Assembly: GCF_004348685.1 (NCBI RefSeq)
Contig: NZ_SMKO01000005.1
Location: 62,001 to 126,000, forward strand
DNA: 64,000 nucleotides
Direction: 5' to 3'
DNA from: Nonomuraea deserti
GTDB lineage: Bacteria; Actinomycetota; Actinomycetes; Streptosporangiales; Streptosporangiaceae
The notes under the pieces are model-generated. The model saw only the letters and a program-made list of their open reading frames with translations. It had not been told where the DNA came from and did not search any database. Positions 8,478 through 18,543 of the stretch are shown here, in pieces; within the stretch, counting starts at the first letter, position 1; every line of letters starts with the position of its first letter. The position numbers were made by a program, and so were the translations under genes.

Positions 8478-9188
8478 ATGCCGCGTGACACCCTGACCAA
8501 GGAGCAGATCGTCCTGGCGGCCATCGAGTTGCTGGACGCCGAAGGCGTGCACGGCCTGAACATGCGGCGGCTCGGAGCCCAGCTGGGCTGCGCCGCCACG
8601 GCGATGTACTACCACGTGCGGAGCAAGGACAAGCTGGTGGTGCTCGCCGCCGATCACGTCTTCGGCGAGATCGGCCTGCCGGACCTCGAGGCCATCGGAT
8701 GGCGCGAGGCGGCGGCGGCACTGGCCCGTGGGGCCTATGCCATGATCACTCGGCATTTCTGGCTGATACCCGCCATGAGCACACATATCATCTACGGCCC
8801 CGGCAAGGCACGCTATGACGAGCACTGCCTGGCCGTCTACGAAGCCGCGGGCTTCACGGGCCAGGACGTCGAACACGCGGCGGCGACGGTCCTGATGTTC
8901 GTGATGGGCGCCGCACAGGGAGAGGTCGCCGAGTCGGCCTGGCGGGCGCAATTGCGCCGGGCGGGCGCGGACGAGGAGCAGGACCTGCGCGACACCATCG
9001 CGTACATCGCCGAGACGGCTCAGCGGTTCCCGCGGCTGCGTGTCCGCGCCGCGTCCGCCATGGACGCCGCCACGACCCGGCCGACTGATGCCGCGTTCCA
9101 CTTCGGTCTGCACGCTCTCCTCGACGGCTTGCAGGCACGGCTGGCGACCGGCTCGACGTGCCACCTCTCGAAAGGAGACACCGCATGA
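8478..9188 (+). CDS. TetR/AcrR-family repressor
   Basis: The 236-aa protein has an N-terminal TetR HTH (LTKEQIVLAAIELLDAEG through AMYYHVRSKDKL, residues 7-55) and a long helical ligand-binding domain resembling the TetR_C_1 class. A -10-like TAGCCT at 8466-8471 ends 6 bases before the ATG, so the message may be leaderless. Its stop overlaps the start of the threonine-dehydratase gene by 4 bp (ATGA), implying co-translation. The likely targets are the paired dyads before the beta-lactamase-fold gene. That assignment is inference from position. Confidence 0.88.
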   Translation: MPRDTLTKEQIVLAAIELLDAEGVHGLNMRRLGAQLGCAATAMYYHVRSKDKLVVLAADHVFGEIGLPDLEAIGWREAAAALARGAYAMITRHFWLIPAMSTHIIYGPGKARYDEHCLAVYEAAGFTGQDVEHAAATVLMFVMGAAQGEVAESAWRAQLRRAGADEEQDLRDTIAYIAETAQRFPRLRVRAASAMDAATTRPTDAAFHFGLHALLDGLQARLATGSTCHLSKGDTA

Positions 9189-10153
9189 CGTCCCTTCCCC
9201 CGGTCACTCTGGACGACGTCCGCGACGCCGCGGCCCGGATCGAGGGCGTCGCGCACCGCACCCCTGTGCTGCGGTCACGGACCCTGGATCAGCTGGTGGG
9301 CGCCGAGGTGTTCCTGAAGTGCGAGAACTTCCAGCGCGCGGGCGCGTTCAAGTTCCGCGGCGCCTACAACGCAATCTCGCGCCTGCCGCGCGAGCAGCTG
9401 GTCAAGGGCGTCGCGGCCTACTCCTCGGGCAACCACGCCCAGGCCGTCGCCCTGGCCGCCAGGGAGCTCGGCACCACCGCGGTGGTCCTCATGCCCGAGG
9501 ACGCCCCGCCGTCGAAGATGGAGGCGACCGCCGGCTACGGCGCCGAGATCGTCACCTATGACCGCTACACCGGTGACCGCACCGCGCTCAGCGCCGAACT
9601 CGCCGCCGAGCGGGGCCTGGCCCTCATCCCGCCCTACGACCACCCGCACGTGATCGCCGGGCAGGGCACGGCGGCCCTCGAGCTGCTGGAGGACGCCGGG
9701 CGGCTGGACCTGCTCCTCGCCCCGGTGGGCGGCGGCGGGCTGATCGCCGGCTGCGCCACCGCCGCCAAGGGCCTGCACCCGGGCATCCGCGTGATCGGCG
9801 TCGAACCGGAGGCCGGTGACGACACCAAACGTTCCCTGGAGGCGGGCCGGCGCATCGCCATCGACGTGCCGCGTACCATCGCCGACGGCCAGGCCGTGTC
9901 CACGCCGGGCGAGCTGACCTTCTCGATCAACCAGCGCCTGGTCGAGGCCATCGCGCTGGTCACCGACGACGAGATCCGCCAGGCCATGCGCTTCGCCTTC
10001 GAACGCCTGAAGATCGTCGTCGAGCCGAGCGGCGCCGGCGGCCTGGCGGCGCTGCTCGCGGGGCGCGTGGAGCAGCTGCCCGGCCGGGTCGGCGTCGTCA
10101 TCTCGGGCGGCAACGTCGACGCCCGCCGCTTCGCCGAGCTGTGCGGGCCCTGA
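9185..10153 (+). CDS. PLP-dependent threonine ammonia-lyase / serine racemase-like enzyme
   Basis: The 322-aa protein is a fold-type II PLP enzyme. The Schiff-base lysine is K56 in AFKFRGA. The substrate loop is SSGNHAQ (about 78-84), and the glycine-rich phosphate-binding loop GGGG precedes LIAGC (about 178). It should deaminate threonine or serine to 2-oxo acids, or racemise serine. The C-terminal ACT regulatory domain of biosynthetic IlvA is absent, which favours a catabolic or serine-racemase-like enzyme. The ATG at 9185 has AAAGGAGA upstream and overlaps the TetR stop. Coupling to a TetR gene suggests ligand-induced amino-acid catabolism. Confidence 0.88.
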   Translation: MTSLPPVTLDDVRDAAARIEGVAHRTPVLRSRTLDQLVGAEVFLKCENFQRAGAFKFRGAYNAISRLPREQLVKGVAAYSSGNHAQAVALAARELGTTAVVLMPEDAPPSKMEATAGYGAEIVTYDRYTGDRTALSAELAAERGLALIPPYDHPHVIAGQGTAALELLEDAGRLDLLLAPVGGGGLIAGCATAAKGLHPGIRVIGVEPEAGDDTKRSLEAGRRIAIDVPRTIADGQAVSTPGELTFSINQRLVEAIALVTDDEIRQAMRFAFERLKIVVEPSGAGGLAALLAGRVEQLPGRVGVVISGGNVDARRFAELCGP

Positions 10154-10189
10154 CCCGGACGCACGTCGGCGACGCTCGCCGGCGGCGGC

Positions 10190-12997
10190 TCACAGCTGGT
10201 TCCTGATGGGCAGCGGGACGTCCGGCACGGGCTGCGCGAGGACCTGGCGTACCTCCTCCGCCGCGAGGAGGTTGGCGTCCTGCAGGAGGCGCAACGACCG
10301 CCGCCAGGACTCCCGCGCGTCGTCGTGCCGGCCGAGGTCGTACAGCGTCTGGCCGAGCCACCAGCAGGACACCGCCTCCCCGGACCACTGGCCGGTCTCG
10401 TGCTGGAGCCGGATGGCCTCGCGATAGTGGTCGGCCGCCTCGGTGAGCCTGCCTGCCGCGCGGCAGGCGTCGGCGAAGGTGTCCTGCCCTATCCCTTCCC
10501 CCGCCGGGATCTTCAGGTCGGCCCAGAGGTCCAGGACCAGGCGAGCCTCCGCGATCGCTTCTTCGAACCTCAGCTGCCGGTAGAAGACGTGGACGCGGTT
10601 GTTGCGGACGGACGCCTCGTGGTCACGCCGGCCGCTCTCCTGGGTCATGGCGAGGCCGCTGTCCAGGGCGGCCAGCGCGTCGTCGAACCTCCCGAGCATG
10701 GTGTAGGTGATGCCGAGATCGTTGTACGTCCCCGCCTTGCGGAGGGGCTGGTCCGTACGATCCCAGCAGGCGAGGGATTCGTTGAGGTGATGGACCGAGG
10801 CCGCGAAGTGCCCTTGCTCCTGGAAGACGGCGCCGATGTTCGTGTGCCCCATGGCCAGGCCCACCCAGTCGCCACACCGCTCCGCGATGTCCAGCGACTT
10901 CCGCAACAATCCGGAGAGCTCCGTGAGCCACCCTTTGCGCCAGAAGAGCCAGTAGACGGCATGCGCGAGACCGATCGCGGTGCCGGGGGCGCCGGTGTCG
11001 GCTGCGGCCTGGTGGGCGGCGGCGAGGAGGTTGTCCCGCTCTCTCTCAGCCCATTCGTTCGCTGCCGCGACGGTGGTGAGGTCGGCGCCGCGCCCGCCGG
11101 CCGGGTACGCCTTCATGGGCCCGTCCGTGCTGGGATCGATCAGCAGGTTGGCGGTCTGGGCGGTGGCCAGGTAGTGGTGGAGGCCGCGGCTGACCGCGGT
11201 GGCGCGTTCGGGGGCGGGGATGTCGAGGGCGGCCTGCTCGCGGGCGTAGAGACGGACCAGATCGTGCATCCGGCAGCCGCCGGGCCCCGCCGGCTCCACG
11301 ATGCGGGCGTCGAGGAGGCGGTCCAGCGCGGCTTCCGCCCTGTACTCCGGCCAGTCGACCAGTGCGGCGGTGCCGGCCGGGGTGAAGGTGGGGGTGTCGA
11401 TGAGGCCGAGGAAGGTGAACAGGTGGGCGGCGTCGTGGCCGGCGGGCTCTTCGCGAAGGTGGTGGTGGCTGACGGCGATGCAGGCGCGGACGGCCAGGTC
11501 GGCGTGTTCGAGGGCGTCCAGGCGGCGCGCGGTGTCGGTGAGGCGGTCCGCGAGGTAGGAGAGCGTCCAGTCAGGGCGTGCGGCCAGGCGTGCCGCCGCG
11601 ATGCGGACGGCCAGGGGGAGACCGCCGCACAGCCGTACGATCTGCTCCGCGGCGTGCGGCTCGGCCTGCACGCGGCCGGGGCCGGCGATGCGGGCGAGCA
11701 AGGCGGTGGCGTCGGCGTGGCCGAGCCCGGCCAGGTGGAGATGGCTCGCGTTGTCGAGCGAGACCATGGCCTGCCGGCTGGTGATGATGACCGCGCAGGC
11801 GTCGCCGGCGGGGATGAGCGGCCGCACCTGGTGGGCGTGGCGGGCGTTGTCGAGGAGGATGAGCAGGTTGCGGTTCGAGGTGAGGGAACGGTAGCGGGCC
11901 GCGGCCTCCTCCAGGTCGGCCGGCACGGCTGAGCCGTCCAGGCCCAGGGAGCGCAGCAGCTGGCCGAGCGCCTCGATGGGCTGCAGCGGCTGGAGCCCGG
12001 CGGCGGCGCCGTTCAGATTGACGTACAGAACGCCGTCGGTGAAGCGGTGGGCGATGGCGTGGGCGGCGTGGACGGCCAGGGCCGATTTGCCGATCCCGCC
12101 GGCGCCGTCGATCGCGGCGATGGCCGGCGCGCCGGGGACGGCGTCGGCGACCGCCTTGTCGAGCCAGGCGATCTGGGTGGCCCGGGCGGTGAAGACCCGC
12201 GTGTCGGAGGGCAGCTCGACCGGTACGCCCGGCGCGCCGGGTTTCCGGGAGGCGAGGTCGAGCGCCCGGTCCCTGGTCAGCACCGCCTGGTGGAGCCGGC
12301 GCAGCGTGGCTCCGGGCTCGACGCCCAGCTCGTCGACCGTGACGCGCCGGGCCTCCTGGTACGCCGCGAGCGCGTCGGACATCCTGGAGGCCCGGTAGAG
12401 CGCCAGCATCAGCTGAGCGCGGCGGCGTTCCCGCAGGGGATGCGCCTTGACGTGCTCGGCGAGCTCAGCCGCCACCTCCTGGTGCTCGCCGGCGGCCAGG
12501 CGCAGGTCGACGTGGTCTTCCTGAGCCGTGAGGCGCTCCTCTTCCAGGCGGGCGGCCTCGATCTGCGTCCAGGGGGCCGTCATGCCGGTCAGTGCGGCGC
12601 CCCGCCACAGGCCGAGGGCCTGCCGGAACATCCTGCTCGCCGTCGTGCCGTCACCCCGGTCCCGGGCCTCTCGTGCCTGGCGGACCAGGCGGGAGAACAG
12701 GTGGGCGTCGACGTGTTCCGGGGCGAGGTTCAGCCGGTAGCCGCCGGAGACGGTCGCGATGATGTCGTCGTCCAGTAACTCGCGCAGCTTCGACACCACG
12801 ATGTGCAGTTGCTTGCCGGCGGTGGACGCCGTGCTCTCGCCCCAGACGTCGGCGAGGAGCCGTTCGGCGGAGACCGGCTGGCCGACGTTCATGGCCAGAC
12901 GGGCCAGGAGCCCGACCCGGCGCTCGCCGGCCAGCTTCAGCGGCCCGCCGTCGACTGTGACTTCGAACGGCCCAAGAACCTTGATGTCCAGCCTCAT
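10190..12997 (-). CDS. AfsR/SARP-family regulator with NB-ARC and TPR domains (SARP2)
   Basis: The 935-aa protein starts with the SARP winged helix (IKVLGPFEVTVDGG, then ERLLADVWGE), then a BTAD domain (about 95-245). An NB-ARC ATPase follows with P-loop GAGGIGKSA (about 300) and LLILLDNARHAHQVRPLIP (Walker B-like). TPR repeats occupy about 680-920. It is about the same size as the other three such proteins here, but the sequences clearly diverge, so they are not recent duplicates. The ATG at 12997 has GGGAGC upstream. It converges on the threonine-dehydratase gene with 36 bp between. No direct-repeat box or small peptide gene is evident upstream; instead there is a gene remnant. Confidence 0.9.
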   Translation of the reverse strand: MRLDIKVLGPFEVTVDGGPLKLAGERRVGLLARLAMNVGQPVSAERLLADVWGESTASTAGKQLHIVVSKLRELLDDDIIATVSGGYRLNLAPEHVDAHLFSRLVRQAREARDRGDGTTASRMFRQALGLWRGAALTGMTAPWTQIEAARLEEERLTAQEDHVDLRLAAGEHQEVAAELAEHVKAHPLRERRRAQLMLALYRASRMSDALAAYQEARRVTVDELGVEPGATLRRLHQAVLTRDRALDLASRKPGAPGVPVELPSDTRVFTARATQIAWLDKAVADAVPGAPAIAAIDGAGGIGKSALAVHAAHAIAHRFTDGVLYVNLNGAAAGLQPLQPIEALGQLLRSLGLDGSAVPADLEEAAARYRSLTSNRNLLILLDNARHAHQVRPLIPAGDACAVIITSRQAMVSLDNASHLHLAGLGHADATALLARIAGPGRVQAEPHAAEQIVRLCGGLPLAVRIAAARLAARPDWTLSYLADRLTDTARRLDALEHADLAVRACIAVSHHHLREEPAGHDAAHLFTFLGLIDTPTFTPAGTAALVDWPEYRAEAALDRLLDARIVEPAGPGGCRMHDLVRLYAREQAALDIPAPERATAVSRGLHHYLATAQTANLLIDPSTDGPMKAYPAGGRGADLTTVAAANEWAERERDNLLAAAHQAAADTGAPGTAIGLAHAVYWLFWRKGWLTELSGLLRKSLDIAERCGDWVGLAMGHTNIGAVFQEQGHFAASVHHLNESLACWDRTDQPLRKAGTYNDLGITYTMLGRFDDALAALDSGLAMTQESGRRDHEASVRNNRVHVFYRQLRFEEAIAEARLVLDLWADLKIPAGEGIGQDTFADACRAAGRLTEAADHYREAIRLQHETGQWSGEAVSCWWLGQTLYDLGRHDDARESWRRSLRLLQDANLLAAEEVRQVLAQPVPDVPLPIRNQL

Positions 12998-13065
12998 TGG
13001 GATGCTCCCGTCCCTCGCTCGGTGAGGACATTATGGGAGCTCTCCACCGCAGATGCCGCTGTGAT

Positions 13066-13362
13066 CGACACTTCGGCGAGACCTTGCGGGTGAACCACCG
13101 CGCGACGCTCGTGTCGGACGCCCCCTTCTTCGACGACCTGGTCGCCCAGGGCAAGCGGCCGCGGCTGGCGGTCCTCGTCACGTCGAGGAGCTGTACACGC
13201 ACTGCGCGAAGGCGTTCGTCGTTGTGGGATCCGGAGACCTGGCCGGACCGCAAGAGCCTGCCCACGCTCGGGCGGATCGCCAAGGACCACATGGGCCTCA
13301 AGGTCCCCGCGAAGGCGATCGACGCCGGGCTCGCCCTCGACGCCAAGATGAACCAGTACTGA
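13066..13362 (+). pseudogene. Remnant of a pyridoxamine-phosphate-oxidase-like (MSMEG_1061-type) protein
   Basis: The open frame contains GETLRVNHRATL, DDLVAQGKRPRLAVLV and then LWDPETWPDRKSLPTLGRIAKDHMGLKVPAKAIDAG in short conserved blocks of PPOX-fold flavoprotein relatives. Between them (about 13180-13225) the expected EELYTHCAKAF block is present but in another frame. Two compensating indels therefore leave the frame open while scrambling about 15 residues. The N-terminal third is missing, and the remnant abuts the SARP2 start. I treat it as a decayed gene. Confidence 0.7.
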
Positions 13363-13391
13363 CCTGCGCGCGCCTCGCCATCGGATGCCGG

Positions 13392-13613
13392 CTAGGAGAC
13401 CCATCCAGGCAACGGGTACGGCAGCTCGTCCTCCAGCTCTTCCATGTCGATCACATCGCCTTTCCGCGGCAGGAGCACGGTCGCCCGGCGGCCCCACCCG
13501 GAGTAACGGGTGTCCGCCTCGACGCGGATGGAGTAGTCGTAGAAGGGGAGCACGGCCTCGGCCGACAGGCGCTCCACCAGCCCGGTTGGGCCGAGCCGGA
13601 GCACGTACGGCGT
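13392..13613 (-). pseudogene. Unidentified C-terminal protein fragment in the SARP2-SARP3 gap
   Basis: The gap between the PPOX remnant and SARP3 (13363-13738) holds one stretch with protein-like composition: about 73 codons on the minus strand, ending at 13392. It includes RLGPTGLVERLSAEAVLPFYDYSI and RYSGWGRRATVLLPRKGDVIDMEE. I do not recognise the family. The upstream part of the frame is low-complexity, so it looks like the tail of a truncated gene. In the remaining 13614-13738 the SARP3 frame stays open for about 26 codons past its stop, which may be chance. Confidence 0.35.
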
Positions 13614-13738
13614 GCGCGCCGACCCTGTCCGAGGCCGGATCGGGCTCGTGCTCGCCCTCAGCCGCGCAGGCGGGTGAGGGCCTGCGGGGTCAGGTGCCGC
13701 GCGAGCTCGTCGAGGAGCGCCACGACCCTGTCGACGTG

Positions 13739-16657
13739 TCAGCTCGTGCATTCGTCGAGGAGGCGCGCGGCTCGTTCCTCGAAGGGCCTGGCCCCGATGT
13801 CCTTCGCGATCGCCACCGCGGTCCCTAACTCGACGACGGCTTCCGGGACCCGCCCGACCGCCTGGTAGAACTCGCCGAGCGAGGTCCTGACCCGGATCTC
13901 GTTATGCCGGCTCTTGACGCTCCTTGTGATGCCCACGGCCCTGACGAGGAAGTCCTCCGCCTCCTCCAGCAGCCCCTTCCCCAGGCTCGACATTCCCAGG
14001 CCGTGCAGCGCCAGCGCCTCTCCCACGCGGTCCCCGATCGTGCGTACGTGGGTCAACGTCGTGGCGAAGGCGTCGCCGGCACGGTCGTACCTCTTCTCGC
14101 GCAGTTCGAGATTGCCCAGCCAGTAGAGCGTCTGGGCGAGGCCGCGCTGCGCGTTGAGCGGCTCGTAGATCGCCAGCGCGGCCTCGATGTTGACGCGGGC
14201 GAGCCGGAGCTCGTCGTCGCCCAGATGGATCTGGGCGACACAGCGCAGGACATGGGCTTCGGTGCCCGCGTCGCCCGCGGCTCTCAGCTCTCCCAGCGCC
14301 CGCTCGTAGCGGGCCATGGCCTGGCCGGGGCGGCCCACCCAACGGTCGATCATGGCCAGGTAGGCGCGGGCGATGCCGCTGCCGTGCACGTCGTCCGCCG
14401 ACAGGAACAGCTCCAGCGAGCGCTCGAAGTCGGCCGCGGCCAGGTCGTAGAGCGCCTTGTCCGAGTGGAGCATGCCACGACGGTGCAGCACGGCGGCCAT
14501 GCCACGGACGTCGCCGGCCTGCTCCGCCGCGGCGTAGGCGATGGCGAGTGTCGTCTCCAGGTCGTCGAGATACTTGCGGAGAGAGAAGAAGATCGCCGTC
14601 GCGCAGGCCAGGTCCCACGAGAGGTCCTCGTGGCCGGCGCTCGCGGCCAGCCGTACTCCGTGGACGATGGTCAGCCGCTCCGTCTCGAACCACTCCACCG
14701 GATCGCGCACCAGGTCGTGCAGGTAGGAGGCGGGCGGGCTCCAGCGTTCGGAGGCGCCGCGGACGATCTGGTGCTCGCCGCCGTACAGCGCGCTGTAAGC
14801 GGCCCTGCCGACCGACAGCAGGGCGCCCAGCATGCGTTCGACGGCGCCGGTGCGTACCTCAACCGGGTCCTCGGCCTCGGCGGCCTCCCGTGCGAACAGG
14901 CGCACCAGGTCGTGGAAGCGGTAGCGCACGCGCCCGGCCGGGTCGCTCGCGGCGACCTGGAGCAACTGGGCGTCGACCAGGGTTTCCAGCAGTCGGCCGG
15001 CGGCCTGGAGGTCGACGTCGAGGAGCGCGGCAGCCATCCATGACGGAAAACTGCTGACCTCGATGAGGCCCAGCCGCCGGAAGGCGCGCTGTTCCTCCTC
15101 CTCCAGGCTCAGGTAACTGAGCGCGAAGACGGCGCGTACGTGCAACGTGCCGTGGGCGAGCTCGTCCAGCCTGTGCCGCTCGTCGTTGAGATGGGCGACG
15201 AGCATGGCGGCGGTCCAGTGCCTCTTCGCCGCGATCCTGGCCCCGGCGATGCGCAGGGCGAGCGGGAGGTGGCCGCACAGAGACAGCAGTTCCTGAGCGG
15301 CGTCGGGATCCTGACCGAGCCGGTCCCGGCCCACGATCCTTTCCAGCAACGTGGAGGCCTGCGACGGGCTGAGCACGTCGAGGTCGACGTGCCAGGCCAC
15401 GGGGAGCCCCAGGGATCTGCGGCTCGTGATGACGACGGCGCAGGACGGGCTTCCGGGGAGGAGCGGCATCACCTGAGTCGCGTCCGCCGCATTGTCCAGG
15501 ACGATCAGTGTGCGGCGGTCGGATACGAGCGTGCGGAACAGTTCGGCGCGCTCGTCGAGGGTGGGCGGGATGGCGTCGCCGCTCACGTTCAGGATCCGCA
15601 GGAACCGGCTGAGCACTTCGGCCGGCTCGATCGGCTCGCCCGGGCTGCCGGTGCCGTGCAGGTCCATGTACAGCTGCCCGTCGGGGAACTGAGCGTGCAC
15701 CTCGTACGCCAGACGCAGGGCGAGTGCTGTTTTGCCGATGCCGCCCATGCCCGAGATCGTCACGATCGACGCGGTCGTCCTGCGCACGTCGCACAGGTGG
15801 TGCCGCAGGCTCAGCCGGAGGCCTTCACGCCCCGTGTAGTCGGTCACGTCCGGCGGGAGCATGTTCGGCGCCGTGCGGGCGCTCCTCTGCGGGGTGCCGG
15901 CGCCGGTCTCCTCCGCCAGCAGCGCGGCGTGAACGTCACGGAGCTCGGCCGAGGGATCGACCCCGAGCTCGTCGGCGAGCCTCCTTCTGGTGGCCTCGAA
16001 CCAGCGCAGGGCCTGCGCGCGCCGCCCTGACGCTCCCAGCACGGCGATGAGGCGCGTGTGCAGGCGCTCGTCATAGGGATGGAGCTCGGCCACGCTCGTC
16101 ACGTGGTGGACGGCCTCTTCCGCACGGTCGAGGAGCAGCGCCAGATCCGCCAACTCGATCACGGTCGCCAGCCTGGCCGTCTCCAGCCGGTTGACCTCCG
16201 GGCCGGCGCACAGCCTCTCGGGGGCGCCGAGCAGCACGGGCGCGCGCCACTCCGCCATGGCGAGCTGGAGCAGGTCGAGCCGGTCGGCCGGGTCGGTCTC
16301 GGCCTCCGCCGCCCCGGCCAGATCGAGGAACCGCGCCGCGTCCAGCCGGACCCGCTCGAGGTTGAGCCGGTAGCCGTGGCAGGTCAGCTCGATGACGTCG
16401 GGCAGTGACGTCCGGTCGCGCAGCCAGGCGCGGATGCGGGAAACCCCCGTGCGCAGCGCCCCCACGGTTGCGCCGGCCGGTCCCCACACCCACTCGATCA
16501 GCTGGTCGTCCGGCACCGGCCGGCCACCGCCGAGGGCCAGCCCGGCCAGCAGCCAGGGGCCGTTGCGGCCGGGCACGGTCATCTCGCGCCTCGCGATGAC
16601 CTGCAAGGGCCCGAGGATGCGAATGACCGGCGTAGCGGTTTCGTCCTGGCGAACCAT
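13739..16657 (-). CDS. AfsR/SARP-family regulator with NB-ARC and TPR domains (SARP3)
   Basis: The 972-aa protein has a SARP DNA-binding domain (IRILGPLQVIARRE, then DQLIEWVWGP, residues 10-105), a BTAD domain (about 110-260), NB-ARC with P-loop GMGGIGKTA (about 308), and a C-terminal TPR array (about 700-950). The ATG at 16657 has AAGGAG 6 bases upstream. The gene is divergent from a 47-aa secreted-peptide gene at 16797. The 139-bp gap carries 11-bp-spaced direct repeats (16731-16748). TPR regulators paired with a divergently encoded secreted peptide recall peptide-sensing quorum systems, so peptide sensing by the TPR domain is a testable inference. Confidence 0.9.
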   Translation of the reverse strand: MVRQDETATPVIRILGPLQVIARREMTVPGRNGPWLLAGLALGGGRPVPDDQLIEWVWGPAGATVGALRTGVSRIRAWLRDRTSLPDVIELTCHGYRLNLERVRLDAARFLDLAGAAEAETDPADRLDLLQLAMAEWRAPVLLGAPERLCAGPEVNRLETARLATVIELADLALLLDRAEEAVHHVTSVAELHPYDERLHTRLIAVLGASGRRAQALRWFEATRRRLADELGVDPSAELRDVHAALLAEETGAGTPQRSARTAPNMLPPDVTDYTGREGLRLSLRHHLCDVRRTTASIVTISGMGGIGKTALALRLAYEVHAQFPDGQLYMDLHGTGSPGEPIEPAEVLSRFLRILNVSGDAIPPTLDERAELFRTLVSDRRTLIVLDNAADATQVMPLLPGSPSCAVVITSRRSLGLPVAWHVDLDVLSPSQASTLLERIVGRDRLGQDPDAAQELLSLCGHLPLALRIAGARIAAKRHWTAAMLVAHLNDERHRLDELAHGTLHVRAVFALSYLSLEEEEQRAFRRLGLIEVSSFPSWMAAALLDVDLQAAGRLLETLVDAQLLQVAASDPAGRVRYRFHDLVRLFAREAAEAEDPVEVRTGAVERMLGALLSVGRAAYSALYGGEHQIVRGASERWSPPASYLHDLVRDPVEWFETERLTIVHGVRLAASAGHEDLSWDLACATAIFFSLRKYLDDLETTLAIAYAAAEQAGDVRGMAAVLHRRGMLHSDKALYDLAAADFERSLELFLSADDVHGSGIARAYLAMIDRWVGRPGQAMARYERALGELRAAGDAGTEAHVLRCVAQIHLGDDELRLARVNIEAALAIYEPLNAQRGLAQTLYWLGNLELREKRYDRAGDAFATTLTHVRTIGDRVGEALALHGLGMSSLGKGLLEEAEDFLVRAVGITRSVKSRHNEIRVRTSLGEFYQAVGRVPEAVVELGTAVAIAKDIGARPFEERAARLLDECTS

Positions 16658-16730
16658 GGATGCTCCTTACTCGCGTTCTGTCGTCCGCGACGAGCTGTCG
16701 AACAGCGTAAGGAGGGCCGATTTAGATCCG

Positions 16731-16748
16731 CTGTAAACGAACTGAAAT
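16731..16748. promoter_or_regulatory. Direct-repeat SARP-type box between SARP3 and the 47-aa peptide gene
   Basis: CTGTAAA (16731-16737) and CTGAAAT (16742-16748) begin exactly 11 bp apart. A weaker A/T-rich heptad, ATTTAGA, begins at 16720, again 11 bp earlier. SARP regulators classically bind heptameric direct repeats at one-helical-turn spacing. Because it lies between two divergent starts, it could control either gene. Confidence 0.5.
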
Positions 16749-16796
16749 CGAGTTTCGGCACCATGCTCGTGATTGCGAATATGGGAGGTGACATCA

Positions 16797-16940
16797 ATGA
16801 TCAAACGCAAGCTCATGACTTTCGTGCTGGCACTGTCGGTGGGCGCCGGCCTGGTCGCGGGGGCCGCCGCGTACGCCGACGTCCACCAGCAGGCGCCGAC
16901 CAGCGTTCAGGCAGGTGAATGCGAGTGGGGATCCTGCTGA
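16797..16940 (+). CDS. Small secreted peptide (47 aa) with C-terminal two-cysteine tail, divergent from SARP3
   Basis: The gene has a strong ribosome site, GGGAGGTGA, 8 bases before the ATG. The product has a textbook Sec signal peptide: a positive N-terminus (MIKRK), a hydrophobic core (residues 6-24) and a cleavage site after AYA (residue 27). The predicted mature peptide is 20 residues and ends ECEWGSC, so C42 and C47 could form a small disulfide ring. No protein family is recognised. The size, secretion signal and position opposite a TPR-containing SARP gene suggest an extracellular signal or toxin-like peptide. It is clearly distinct from the two leader-type peptides at 36 kb. Confidence 0.75.
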   Translation: MIKRKLMTFVLALSVGAGLVAGAAAYADVHQQAPTSVQAGECEWGSC

Positions 16941-17123
16941 TATGAGCGTGGCCCGGCGTCCGCCTCGTCGGCGGGAAAGCGCAGCCCGGGATGTCACCGA
17001 TATTTCATCGCGTTGGGGTGGCGGCCGATGAATACGACGAGTCGATGAATCCCGTGAAGTGCGGCGGGCCGAGGCGCTGGGTTTCACCTCCTGGCTCACG
17101 ATGTCCTCGATCGTCGACGGGTG
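16941..17123. other. Intergenic stretch between peptide gene and dgdA; no confident gene
   Basis: On the minus strand a 38-codon frame starts with GTG overlapping the dgdA stop, and an AGGAGGTGA ribosome-like site occurs near 17092. No usable start follows that site at correct spacing and the encoded peptide is unremarkable. I see nothing here that I would call a gene. Confidence 0.4.
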
Positions 17124-18527
<1,404 letters not shown>

Positions 18528-18543
18528 TCAGTAAGTTTGTCGG

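Noticed and set aside
16983..17099. Possible RiPP-like 38-codon ORF coupled to the dgdA stop
   Set aside because: Only a GTG overlap supports it; the strong AGGAGGTGA nearby has no start codon at proper distance and the peptide lacks leader or core features.
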